Assembly (NCBI RefSeq): GCF_040196175.1
Contig: NZ_JBEFNF010000002.1
Location: 219,995 to 283,994 of the forward strand
DNA length: 64,000 nt
Source: Halospina sp040196175
Lineage (GTDB): Bacteria > Pseudomonadota > Gammaproteobacteria > Pseudomonadales > Oleiphilaceae
Reading direction: 5' to 3'
The translations under genes and the position numbers were made by a program. Below the pieces are notes generated by a model. The model was not told the DNA's origin, did not search any database, and worked only from the letters and a program-made list of their open reading frames with translations. This document shows positions 16,979 through 25,163 of this stretch, piece by piece (position 1 is the stretch's first letter; each line of letters starts with the position of its first letter).

Positions 16979-18937
16979 ATGCGTCGAGCGGACGATACAG
17001 GCTACAGCCTGCGCATGCTCCTCGTGACTTTCATCGGGGTGCTGCTGGTTATGGTGCTCGCGGCGAGCACCTGGTTCAGTGCCAGCCGCTTTGGGGCCTA
17101 TCTTGGGGAAGAGCTCCGCATTCAGACCCAGGATGCGGCTACCGCGCTGGGGGTGGCGGTATCGACACTCGAGCGTGATGGCCAAATACGACGGCTGGTG
17201 GATGCGGTCTTTGACAGTGGCGCCTATTCCAGGGTCGAGCTGGTCCGTTCTGATGGCAGCGTGCGCCACAGTCGTGAGGTAGAAGACACGCCATCGGCGG
17301 TCCCCGGGTGGTTCCGCCATTGGGCGGATCTGCCTTCGCCGCGAGGTGAGGCGAGCGTCATGGCCGGGTGGCAGCCGGCCGGCAGTGTGCGGGTTTACGG
17401 TGATCCCAAGCCGGCTCTTGTCCGTCTCTGGCGCAGTTTCCTGGTGGATCTGGCCTGGAGTGGTGCGCTTCTGTTGCTGAGTATGTGGCTGGCCTGGCGC
17501 GGTTCCGGGCGGCTTCTGGCGCCTTTGCGGCAGATGGCGAGCCAGGCGCAGGCACTGCAGGCTAATGACTTCTCCGCGCGTACCCAGCCACCCCATGCCC
17601 GCGAACTGCGTCGCGTAGCTCAGGCGCTTAACGCCATGGCCGCGCGCCTGAGCCAGACCTTCCAGCGCCAGCTGGATCTGATCAGTGAACTGCAGCGCCG
17701 CCTCAATCGGGATCCGGTGACCGGGCTACGCACCCGTGAGGCGTTTGATCAGGCACTGACCGCGGTCTTGCATTCCCATGAATCGGTGCGCGGAGGGGGG
17801 TTGGCCATATTCCGTCCGCTCGGGTTCCAGTCATTCAATAAGCGTTGCGGACGGGCGCAGGGCAATGCGGTTCTGGCCGAGTGCGGCGCGAGGCTTCTGG
17901 ACTTTGAGTCTCACCATGAGGGAGTGGTGACGGGGCGGGGGCAGGGCGCGGATCTGCTGGTCTTAATTGCCGGTGTCGATGCCGCCGAGGCGGATGCCTG
18001 GTTGCAGGAGCTGGTGGCGCAGCTCGCATCGCGCTACAGTGCCCACAGTGTACCGGAGCAGGGCATCTTCCAGGCTGGCGTGACTCGGATTGAATCAGGA
18101 TTGAGTGTGGGCGGACTGCTGACACGGGCTGATCAGGGCCTTAGCACGGCGGCGGCGAGCGCAGACCCGCTGGTCTGCTGGGGGCATGCGTTGGCCGCGC
18201 CTTTGGATGGCGCCGGGAGCTGGCTCGAGACCATCGATAATGCGCTGGCCTCGGAGGATGTGGCACTTGCCTGGCAATCAATCCACGACCTGGCCGGCAA
18301 TGGTTTCATGCACCAGGCCCTGGGGCGGATGCAGCTGGCCGGGCAGTGGCAGGCAGCGGCGCATTTTCTGCCCCATCTGGAGCGCTCAGGGCGAACACCG
18401 TTGTTTGACCGCCTCGTCGTTGAACGGGTGCTTTGCGGTGAACGACCAGAGGCTACAGGCGCCGTGGCGGTGTCGCTGGGGTTGGCTTCACTGGTCGATG
18501 ATGCCTTCATGCACTGGCTGGTCCTGCGTCTGGAGACAGCGGGGGATCAGGTCCGGTCGCTGTGGTTTGTTGTGCCGGAACGTGCCCTGCGTGTTCAGCC
18601 GGCAGCTGTGTCGTTGCTTGCAGAGGCAGCCGCGCGTACCGGAGCAAGCCTGATGGTGGACCACTTCGGTTCCGGCGGCGTCAGCTTTGGATACCTGGGG
18701 CGTTACGCCATACAGGCCGTGCGCATCAGCCGTGAGCACATCCGGGATCTTCATCAGCGCCCCGAGGCACGTTTCTTCCTATCGCACATCGCGCCGGTTC
18801 TGCGCGAGCAGGGTATCCAGGTCTATGTCAGTGGCGTGGAGGTGGAAGCCGAATGGGCGGCGGTGCGTGAGCTGCCAGTTGACGGTGTGATGGGCTACTG
18901 GTTCTCCCGGCCCAGGGAGCCGGAGGGGATGAGCTGA
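16979..18937 (+). CDS. Membrane GGDEF-EAL protein with degenerate active sites (LapD-like)
   Basis: This 652-residue inner-membrane protein has a membrane span at about 11-32, a periplasmic sensor of some 115 residues, a second span near 150-172, then HAMP-like, GGDEF-like and EAL-like domains. The GGDEF signature is missing (GRGQGAD stands at that place). The EAL domain lacks the E-x-L motif, and the usual DDFGTG is replaced by DHFGSG (561-566), with the catalytic lysine absent. This layout matches LapD-type c-di-GMP receptors, which bind the nucleotide and signal across the membrane rather than metabolise it. No lapG-like protease gene is in the window. It is divergent from the diguanylate cyclase gene across 111 bases. 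Confidence 0.85.
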   Translation: MRRADDTGYSLRMLLVTFIGVLLVMVLAASTWFSASRFGAYLGEELRIQTQDAATALGVAVSTLERDGQIRRLVDAVFDSGAYSRVELVRSDGSVRHSREVEDTPSAVPGWFRHWADLPSPRGEASVMAGWQPAGSVRVYGDPKPALVRLWRSFLVDLAWSGALLLLSMWLAWRGSGRLLAPLRQMASQAQALQANDFSARTQPPHARELRRVAQALNAMAARLSQTFQRQLDLISELQRRLNRDPVTGLRTREAFDQALTAVLHSHESVRGGGLAIFRPLGFQSFNKRCGRAQGNAVLAECGARLLDFESHHEGVVTGRGQGADLLVLIAGVDAAEADAWLQELVAQLASRYSAHSVPEQGIFQAGVTRIESGLSVGGLLTRADQGLSTAAASADPLVCWGHALAAPLDGAGSWLETIDNALASEDVALAWQSIHDLAGNGFMHQALGRMQLAGQWQAAAHFLPHLERSGRTPLFDRLVVERVLCGERPEATGAVAVSLGLASLVDDAFMHWLVLRLETAGDQVRSLWFVVPERALRVQPAAVSLLAEAAARTGASLMVDHFGSGGVSFGYLGRYAIQAVRISREHIRDLHQRPEARFFLSHIAPVLREQGIQVYVSGVEVEAEWAAVRELPVDGVMGYWFSRPREPEGMS

Positions 18938-18958
18938 CCGGGCGGCCGAACCGCCCGG
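18938..18958. terminator. Hairpin between convergent genes
   Basis: CCGGGCGG (18938-18945) and CCGCCCGG (18951-18958) form a perfect 8-bp stem with a CCGAA loop directly after the GGDEF-EAL stop codon and before the converging ppa gene. There is no T-tract, so it is a weak or Rho-assisted terminator for either strand. Confidence 0.5.
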
Positions 18959-18965
18959 CTGCTGG

Positions 18966-19490
18966 TTACTGGGCGGCCTTGACCGCTTCCTCTACCGCTT
19001 TGTGTGCGGCTTCGGCGTTGTCCCAGTTGCGCACCTTGACCCACTTGCCGGCTTCAAGGTCTTTGTAGTTCTCGAAGAAGTGCTTGATCTGTTCTTTCAG
19101 CAGTTCCGGAATGTCCTCAACGTCCTGCACATCCTTGTAAGCCGTGGTCAGCTTGTCGTGGGGAACACAGACCAGCTTGGCATCCTCGCCTTCCTCATCT
19201 TCCATGTTAAGAACGCCCACGGGGCGCGAGCGGATGATCGCGCCTGGCTGAACCGGGTAAGGCGTTACTACGAGGGCATCCAGCGGGTCATCATCATCGG
19301 CCAGAGTGTTCGGGATGAAGCCATAGTTGGCCGGGTAGAACATGGGCGTGGCCATGAAGCGATCCACGAGGACAGCGTCCATGTCCTTGTCGATTTCGTA
19401 CTTGATCGGCTGCGCGTTGGCAGGAATCTCAATGGCAACGAAGATGTCTTCCGGCGGGTTCTTGCCGGGCGGGATCTTGTCAAAGTTCAT
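18966..19490 (-). CDS. ppa: Inorganic pyrophosphatase, family I
   Basis: This 174-residue cytosolic enzyme hydrolyses pyrophosphate to drive biosynthetic reactions. The family signature is complete: EIPANAQPIKYEID (about 21-34), YPANYGFIPNTLADDDDPLDALV (about 53-75, with the metal-binding aspartates), the nearby RPVGVLNMEDEEGEDAKLV and the HFFENYKDLEAGKWVKV segment. Its length equals that of E. coli Ppa. It is transcribed alone, converging with the GGDEF-EAL gene and diverging from the acyl-CoA dehydrogenase across about 170 bases. Confidence 0.97.
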   Translation of the reverse strand: MNFDKIPPGKNPPEDIFVAIEIPANAQPIKYEIDKDMDAVLVDRFMATPMFYPANYGFIPNTLADDDDPLDALVVTPYPVQPGAIIRSRPVGVLNMEDEEGEDAKLVCVPHDKLTTAYKDVQDVEDIPELLKEQIKHFFENYKDLEAGKWVKVRNWDNAEAAHKAVEEAVKAAQ

Positions 19491-19660
19491 GACGGTGTCC
19501 TTTTCTGTGGATGAATGAAGGCTTCATGAATCAAGCGTGAATTATACGCATGGATCGCGCGGGATAAAAATCCAAAGATGACCAAGCGCTTGCTTGGTGT
19601 TAGTGGTTGCGGCACACTCGGGCTGTTCACACTGGCGCTGGCTGCTGAAGGAAGGCACTC

Positions 19661-20809
19661 ATGAAGACCGCAACACACTGCTTCACCGAAACCCATGAAC
19701 AGGCTCGCCAGACGGCATTGCGCTTTGTGGAGCGGGAAGTCCTGCCGCACATTGATGAATGGGAAGAGGCCGGAGAGTTCCCCCGCGATCTTTACCGCAA
19801 AGCGGCGGAAGCCGGGCTTCTGGGTGTTGGTTATCCGGAGTCACTGGGGGGGACCGGTGAAGGCGATCTCTTCCTCAAGGTGGCGGTCAGCGAGGCGTTA
19901 ATGCGCAGTACGTCCGGTGGCCTGGTTGCGGGCCTAGGCTCTCACGACATCGCGCTGCCACCCATTGTGCAATGGGGGTCGAAGGCCATGCGCGAGCGCG
20001 TAGTCCCCGAGGTGCTGAATGGCGACGCGGTTGCCGCTCTTGCGATTACCGAGCCCGGGGGCGGCTCCGATGTGGCTAACCTCCAGACCCGGGCGGAAAA
20101 GGAGGGTGATTACTACCGGATCAACGGCAGCAAGACCTTCATTACCAGCGGTCACCGGGCGGACTACTACACCGTGGCTGTGCGTACCGGCGAAGCCGGT
20201 CATAACGGCATCAGTATGATGCTGGTTGAACGTGACACGCCCGGTTTCTCCCGCGGGCGGGTGCTGAAGAAGACCGGCTGGTGGGCCAGTGACACCGCCG
20301 AGCTGTTCTTTGATGACGTCCCGGTGCCGGCGGAGAACCTGATTGGCCAGGAGAACGGCGGGTTCATGGTCATCATGACCAACTTCCTCCAGGAACGGCT
20401 GATGCTGTGCATCATGGGTGCCATGACGGCGCGCCTGGCACTGGAGCAGGCTATGGCCTATAGCCGCGAGCGGGAGGCTTTCGGGCGCTCGATCAGTGGC
20501 TTCCAGGTGACCCGGCACAAGCTGGTGGATATGGCCACCCGGGTAGAGATGGCCACCCAGTACACCTACCACTGCGCCGCCCTCATGGATGCCGGAAAGA
20601 CACCGGTCAAGGAAGTGGCCATGGCCAAGAACGTTACGGCAGAGGCGGCGGAGGATGTAACCCGTGAAGCGGTGCAGCTGCACGGGGGTATGGGCTACAT
20701 GCGCGAGGCGGGGGTTGAGCGCCTCGCCCGTGATGCCCGCATCCTTGCCATCGGCGGCGGCACCACCGAAATCATGAAAGAGCTTATCGCCACACAGATG
20801 GGACTTTAA
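19661..20809 (+). CDS. Acyl-CoA dehydrogenase
   Basis: This 382-residue FAD enzyme introduces the alpha-beta double bond into acyl-CoA and passes electrons to ETF. The N-terminal helices are followed by the FAD-binding ALAITEPGGGSDVANLQT (about 126-143) and NGSKTFITSGHRADYY (about 157-172). Further on come FGRSISGFQVTRHKLVDMA and the C-terminal VQLHGGMGYMREAGVERLARDARI region, which includes the active site. It belongs to the short/medium-chain or isovaleryl/citronellyl-type group, and the chain specificity cannot be read from sequence. It is a single gene whose TAA abuts the stop codon of the convergent rpiA gene. Confidence 0.9.
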   Translation: MKTATHCFTETHEQARQTALRFVEREVLPHIDEWEEAGEFPRDLYRKAAEAGLLGVGYPESLGGTGEGDLFLKVAVSEALMRSTSGGLVAGLGSHDIALPPIVQWGSKAMRERVVPEVLNGDAVAALAITEPGGGSDVANLQTRAEKEGDYYRINGSKTFITSGHRADYYTVAVRTGEAGHNGISMMLVERDTPGFSRGRVLKKTGWWASDTAELFFDDVPVPAENLIGQENGGFMVIMTNFLQERLMLCIMGAMTARLALEQAMAYSREREAFGRSISGFQVTRHKLVDMATRVEMATQYTYHCAALMDAGKTPVKEVAMAKNVTAEAAEDVTREAVQLHGGMGYMREAGVERLARDARILAIGGGTTEIMKELIATQMGL

Positions 20810-21481
20810 TCAGGCTGCTTTCTCGGTAACGCCGGTCGCGGTGGCCACGAAGAGCCGGTCCGCCGGGCGCTTCGCAAAAAGCCCATTGGTGACCACGCCA
20901 GTGATCTGGTTGATCGCCTCTTCAGCCTTGATCGGACGGCTCAGATCAAGATTGTGTACATCCAGAATAATGTTGCCGTTGTCCGTGGTGAAACCGGCAC
21001 GGTATTCCGGGTCGCCGCCCAGCCTGACCAGCTCGCGCCCCACATAGCTGCGTGCCATGGGGATCACTTCAACAGGCAGGGGGAACTGACCGACAATATC
21101 TACTTCCTTGGACTCGTCGATAATACAGAGGAAGGTTTCCGAGGCGGCGGCCAGAATCTTTTCCCGGGTCAGGGCGCCTCCGCCGCCCTTGACGAGTTCA
21201 AGCCGTTTGTTGGCCTCGTCCGCGCCATCAAGGTAGAAGCGCGGCGGTGCGACGGCGTTGAGATCGTAGACCGGTATCCCGTGCTGTTTAAGGCGTTCGG
21301 CGGTCGCTTCGGAGCTGGCGACAGCGCCCTCAAACTGGTCCTTTTCCTCAGCCAGGGCATCGATCAGGTAATTAACCGTACTGCCGGTGCCAACCCCCAG
21401 AATACTGCGTGGGTTCAGGTCCGGCAGGATATGATTCAGTGCGGCTCGCGCCGCCTCCTGTTTGTGGCTGTCCTGGCGCAT
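20810..21481 (-). CDS. rpiA: Ribose-5-phosphate isomerase A
   Basis: This 223-residue enzyme interconverts ribose-5-phosphate and ribulose-5-phosphate in the pentose phosphate pathway. It has the phosphate loop LGVGTGSTVNYLIDAL (about 28-43), the catalytic YLDGADEANKRLELVKGGGGAL region (about 81-102) and the substrate loop with EVIPMARSYVGREL. I start it at ATG 21481, where the RpiA N-terminus begins; the longer open frame upstream overlaps nosL and is not conserved. It follows nosL on the same strand after 58 bases, and a TATACT hexamer in that gap may be its own -10 box. Confidence 0.95.
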   Translation of the reverse strand: MRQDSHKQEAARAALNHILPDLNPRSILGVGTGSTVNYLIDALAEEKDQFEGAVASSEATAERLKQHGIPVYDLNAVAPPRFYLDGADEANKRLELVKGGGGALTREKILAAASETFLCIIDESKEVDIVGQFPLPVEVIPMARSYVGRELVRLGGDPEYRAGFTTDNGNIILDVHNLDLSRPIKAEEAINQITGVVTNGLFAKRPADRLFVATATGVTEKAA

Positions 21482-21539
21482 AGGGGCTGTCTCTCTGTTT
21501 TCGGTTGTGAAGGCCCAGTATACGGATTCAGGTGGGCAC

Positions 21540-22040
21540 TTAGGAACTGGCCTTGAGTGCGTCCCAGTCCAGCTCCCGGAATCCAAGGATGCGACCGCCG
21601 TGCGTCTCGGCAAACTGCTCCGCGTCTTTGTTGTTCGAAAACGGTGCTGGCGAGTGGCCCATGGCGCCTTCCTTTTTGTGGCCGACGACATAGACGGCGT
21701 TCCTGGCCTCGATCCAGGCCTCGCCAGAGGGTGACTGCCACCGGGTACGACTAAGGTCGTGAACATAGAGCTTTCCGATCCGGGGTTTGGAGTCGGGTTG
21801 CCAGGCCCAGGAAAACAGGTCGTTGGTGGAACAGAAGCTGAGGGTTTCGCCTTCATCAACGCAGGCTTGGCCTTTGGGGCCCGGGAAACTGCTGATGGTC
21901 ATGCCGCAGAGCGTGCATTGGTGGCCGTCCGAAAGCGCAATGGACTGACAGTTGGCGCCAGTGTCGCCCTGTCCACAGCCTGCCAGCGACAGGATTGGGA
22001 GGGCACCGAGGAAAGCAATGATATCGCGTCGGGTGGTCAT
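21540..22040 (-). CDS. nosL: NosL copper chaperone lipoprotein for nitrous oxide reductase
   Basis: This 166-residue protein delivers Cu(I) toward NosZ assembly. The N-terminus is a lipoprotein signal with lipobox LSLAGC (lipid Cys22), so the mature protein is anchored in a membrane facing the periplasm. The Cu-binding C-x-x-C-G-M motif (CTLCGM, residues 42-47) is intact. Conserved segments include SFCSTNDLFSWAW, YVVGHKKEGAMGHSPAPFS and the C-terminal FAETHGGRIL. It is the last of the six nos genes here and begins 15 bases after nosY. Confidence 0.94.
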   Translation of the reverse strand: MTTRRDIIAFLGALPILSLAGCGQGDTGANCQSIALSDGHQCTLCGMTISSFPGPKGQACVDEGETLSFCSTNDLFSWAWQPDSKPRIGKLYVHDLSRTRWQSPSGEAWIEARNAVYVVGHKKEGAMGHSPAPFSNNKDAEQFAETHGGRILGFRELDWDALKASS

Positions 22041-22055
22041 AATGGCTCCCTGATC

Positions 22056-22886
22056 TCAGGTACGGCGACGCCGGAAAACGGCGGCGGCAATGGCAAGTGG
22101 GGCAATGATCCAGAGTCCGAGAAGGGCGATCAGGCCCGCAACCGAGTGGCTCTCACTGGTCGCAATGGCGAGCATGCCGCTGGCTTGCGCGACCTGTTCA
22201 AACCCTGTCAGGTTGATCAGCCGGAAGATATCCGTCGGGTTGATCATCAGCAGAACCTGGAAAAGGCTCTCGTTCACCTGGCCTTCAGTGCCCACGAGTA
22301 TCCCCAGCAGTGTCAGGTCGTAGACCAGCACGAACAGGAACCAGACAAAGAGCGCCATGCCCGCTGCCCGGGCTTTTTCATGAGCAATGGCACTGATCAG
22401 GTAGGACAGGGCCAGAAAGGACCAACCCAGCAGAATGGCACTGCCTATAAACAGCGAGAAGGGGCTGACAAGGGCGGCAAGGGTCGCCTCAGCATCGAAG
22501 ACCACAATCACCAGCCCGGCAATGGCGAAACCCAGAAGCGTGGAGAGGCCCATGATGGCGGCGTGCCCCATGAACTTGCCCGCGAGCAGCCCGGTCCGGC
22601 TCAGGGGGTAGGTCATCAGTAGCAGAAGGGTACCGTTTTCATCCTCACCCACAATGCTGTCATAGGCCAGCATCAGGGCGATCAGGGGAATCAGGAACAC
22701 CGCCAGGCTGGCGAGGCTGGCGATGGTGGTCGAGACACGGGTGAAGCCAACCTCCCCGGAGACAGCGGCACCGAACCAGGCCAGGGCAATGGCCAGCATC
22801 GCGAATACCAGGGTGATGGCCAGAACCCAGCGGTTACGCAGCCCGTCCCGGAATTCCTTGCCGGCAACGACCAGGGATTCATGCAT
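22056..22886 (-). CDS. nosY: NosY, permease of the NosDFY copper-cluster maturation ABC system
   Basis: This 276-residue inner-membrane protein with six predicted spans works with the NosF ATPase and periplasmic NosD to supply sulfur or copper for the CuZ cluster of NosZ. It has the ABC-2 permease layout, starting MHESLVVAGKEFRDGLRNRWV. The loop DSIVGEDENGTLLLLMTYPLSR (about 84-105) is typical of NosY-type permeases. The start is ATG 22886, overlapping the nosF stop by eight bases. An in-frame extension upstream lies inside nosF and is rejected. Confidence 0.94.
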   Translation of the reverse strand: MHESLVVAGKEFRDGLRNRWVLAITLVFAMLAIALAWFGAAVSGEVGFTRVSTTIASLASLAVFLIPLIALMLAYDSIVGEDENGTLLLLMTYPLSRTGLLAGKFMGHAAIMGLSTLLGFAIAGLVIVVFDAEATLAALVSPFSLFIGSAILLGWSFLALSYLISAIAHEKARAAGMALFVWFLFVLVYDLTLLGILVGTEGQVNESLFQVLLMINPTDIFRLINLTGFEQVAQASGMLAIATSESHSVAGLIALLGLWIIAPLAIAAAVFRRRRT

Positions 22887-23811
22887 ACCGGGTTCCCCCT
22901 TCATTGAGCTCGGTGTCGAAATGGGCGTACAGAGTTTCCAGAGTTGGTGGTTCAATCGTGACGTCCTCAAGCCCGGCAAGGTTGAGCAGCTCATTGAGCA
23001 CTCTGATCTTGTCCCTGGTCGCAACCGTCAGAACCAGGCTGTTATCGGCCTCGGGGATAGCATCCTGAATGGCCGGATGCAGGCCGGTGTCCGGAAACCG
23101 GGTGGAGGGCTGGCGGCGGACACGGATTGTCAGCGGCAGCTCCGCCTGGCTGCGTAGCGCCTCAATCGTGCCTGATGCCAGCAGGCTGCCGCCGCCGAGG
23201 ATGGCGACGCGGTCCACGTGTTGTTCAATGCCGGGCAGCACATGCGAGCTGATCATGATGCCGGTGCCCCGGGCGCGCAGCTCATCGATGGTCTGGTAGA
23301 CATCCCGTGTGGCCATGGGGTCAAGTCCGACCGTGGGCTCATCAAGCAGCAGCAGGCGGGGCTCTCCCAGCAGCGCCTGGGCCAGGCCGAGGCGCTGGCG
23401 CATGCCCTTGGAGTAGGTGCGCACTCGGCGGTTGGCGGCATGATCGAGACCGACCTGCGTCAGCAGTCGGTTGACCTCTTTCGGGGGTACGCGTTTGAGG
23501 CGTGCGAAATAGGTCAGCACCTCACGGCCACTGAGATTGTCGTAGAAGCTGACGTTTTCCGGGAGATAGCCCAACTGCATCCGGAGCTGGCCGGAGCCCG
23601 GGCCTCTCGGGTCTTCGCCGAAGACCCGCACGCGCCCGGAGGTGGGCGTCAGGATGCCCAGTATCAATTTCATGGCTGTGGATTTGCCGGCACCGTTATG
23701 GCCGAGCAGACCCAGAACCTCGCCTTCACCAAGAGCAAGATTCAGATCGCTCAGGGCGCGTACGCCGCTGAAATGACAGCTGAGCTGTTCAAGGTCCACC
23801 GTGTTGGTCAT
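22879..23811 (-). CDS. nosF: NosF, ATPase of the NosDFY maturation ABC system
   Basis: This 310-residue ABC ATPase energises the NosDFY complex. Walker A is GHNGAGKS (37-44) and the Q-loop lies around LGYLPENVSFYDNL. The signature is YSKGMRQRLGLAQALLG, with a KGM variant of SGGQ that is usual in NosF and related exporters. Walker B is LLLLDEPTVGLDP, and the switch histidine is in ISSHVLP. The start ATG 23811 overlaps the nosD stop by four bases. A C-terminal extension of about 90 residues after the nucleotide-binding domain is normal for NosF. Confidence 0.95.
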   Translation of the reverse strand: MTNTVDLEQLSCHFSGVRALSDLNLALGEGEVLGLLGHNGAGKSTAMKLILGILTPTSGRVRVFGEDPRGPGSGQLRMQLGYLPENVSFYDNLSGREVLTYFARLKRVPPKEVNRLLTQVGLDHAANRRVRTYSKGMRQRLGLAQALLGEPRLLLLDEPTVGLDPMATRDVYQTIDELRARGTGIMISSHVLPGIEQHVDRVAILGGGSLLASGTIEALRSQAELPLTIRVRRQPSTRFPDTGLHPAIQDAIPEADNSLVLTVATRDKIRVLNELLNLAGLEDVTIEPPTLETLYAHFDTELNEGGTRYA

Positions 23812-25106
23812 GAGCGCTCTTCCTGCGTTTCCGGGGGGCGCATGAGCGGGTGGCTGTCCTTTACGCCCCTGGGTCTGAGTATGGGAAAGGCGGACTGGAC
23901 CCAGCGCATGAGTTCCACCGCCGGGCTGTTCATCAGCACCCGCGCCATGGGATAGGTCCACAGGATCCGATCCACTGCGTCATTGGGTTCATGGGGAACA
24001 TCGCCGATGCCATCGTCATTGATATCCCAGCCCATGTAGTCACTCCAGTAGTTGCCGCGTCCGTCTTTTGACCATTCCTGGGCGCGGTTGGAAACGTATT
24101 TGACCTGGGTACGGTTGCTGATCAGCGAGTTGCCGTGGATCTCGTTGTTCTCGGAACCAGCGGTCATATGGATGCCGATGGCGGTACGGGCGAACGTATT
24201 GCCATGGATCCGATTTTTCTGGGAGTTGTAGATGAACAGGGCCTTGCCCTCGCCGCCCTCAATACTCCGGGTGCCGTCCGGGCTCGTTGAAGCCTTGATG
24301 TCGACGGCGGCGTTATCCCGCAGCGTGGACTGGGTGATGTAGTTGAGAAGAAAACCATAACCTTTATCGTTTTCGGCCCGGTTATTGATGACTTCAAGCC
24401 GGGTGGACTGCATCAGGGCGTAGCCGGTGCGGTTGCCCCAGCTCCGGTTGCTGCGGACCGTGTTGCTGTTGGAGTACATGTAATGAATGCCGTAGCGCTG
24501 GTTGCACAGGCGGTTAGCGACCAGGGAGTTGTGGTTGCTGACATTGATGTAGATGCCGTCCCGTGCCTGGCAGACCGTGTTGTCCCGGATTATGGCGCCG
24601 TTGACATGGTGCAGGTGGATGCCGTTGCCGCGGTCTTGGGAGCGGATCTCGGTATTGCCGGTTATCCGGTTGCGTTCGATCAGCACATTGGGCGCGGAGT
24701 CCACCCAGATGCCGAATCCCTGGGCATTGATGCGGTTGTTCTGGATGTGGGCATCACGGCCGCTGGTTTTGATGAAGATGGCTGACTCATGCTGTGTCAG
24801 GTTGTCGCCGCTGTTGCGCAACAGCAGTCCCTTTACCGAGACATCCGGGGCCGAGATGGTCAGGATGGTGTCTTTGCCGCCGCCATCAATGATGGTGCCG
24901 GGGCTTCCCTGAAGGGTCAGGGAGGTATCAATTCGGTAGTGGCCCGAGAAAAGGCCGGGTTCGAGTTCCAGTGTATCGCCACTGTGGGCGTTTTCCAGTG
25001 CTTGCGCCAGTTGGCCTGGCTGGATGCCAGCCATTGCCCAGGCGGGAAAGAGAATCGCGCCCAGTAATAGACTGAGAAACCGTTGTGTTCGGCTCAAGAT
25101 GATCAC
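23808..25106 (-). CDS. nosD: NosD, periplasmic beta-helix protein of the NosDFY complex
   Basis: NosD binds NosFY at the periplasmic face and takes part in CuZ cluster assembly. The protein has a hydrophobic signal segment (RFLSLLLGAILFPAWAMA), then serial parallel beta-helix repeats with recurrent N-R-I/G-I-x-V units of the CASH type (about 40-370), and a C-terminal NYWSDYMGWDINDDGIGDVPHEP region diagnostic of NosD. The start is uncertain. I choose GTG 25106 because the more upstream TTG (25133) would lie inside a terminator hairpin; neither has a clear ribosome site. It overlaps nosF by four bases. Confidence 0.92.
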   Translation of the reverse strand: MIILSRTQRFLSLLLGAILFPAWAMAGIQPGQLAQALENAHSGDTLELEPGLFSGHYRIDTSLTLQGSPGTIIDGGGKDTILTISAPDVSVKGLLLRNSGDNLTQHESAIFIKTSGRDAHIQNNRINAQGFGIWVDSAPNVLIERNRITGNTEIRSQDRGNGIHLHHVNGAIIRDNTVCQARDGIYINVSNHNSLVANRLCNQRYGIHYMYSNSNTVRSNRSWGNRTGYALMQSTRLEVINNRAENDKGYGFLLNYITQSTLRDNAAVDIKASTSPDGTRSIEGGEGKALFIYNSQKNRIHGNTFARTAIGIHMTAGSENNEIHGNSLISNRTQVKYVSNRAQEWSKDGRGNYWSDYMGWDINDDGIGDVPHEPNDAVDRILWTYPMARVLMNSPAVELMRWVQSAFPILRPRGVKDSHPLMRPPETQEERS

Positions 25107-25114
25107 CGTTGGTG

Positions 25115-25144
25115 AAAAACGGACCGGGCACAAGATGCCCGGTC
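25115..25144 (-). terminator. Intrinsic terminator between nosZ and nosD
   Basis: On the minus strand a perfect 9-bp stem GACCGGGCA/TGCCCGGTC (25144-25136 with 25130-25122, 5-base loop) is followed by C-G and five T residues. It lies 20 bases after the nosZ stop codon and just before nosD, so it should cut most nosRZ transcripts and lower nosDFYL expression relative to nosZ. Confidence 0.8.
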
Positions 25145-25163
25145 ACAGTACGGCTTGTGCGGA

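Noticed and set aside
23812..23961. N-terminal extension of NosF
   Set aside because: It lies within nosD in another phase; ATG 23811 with the four-base overlap is the natural start.
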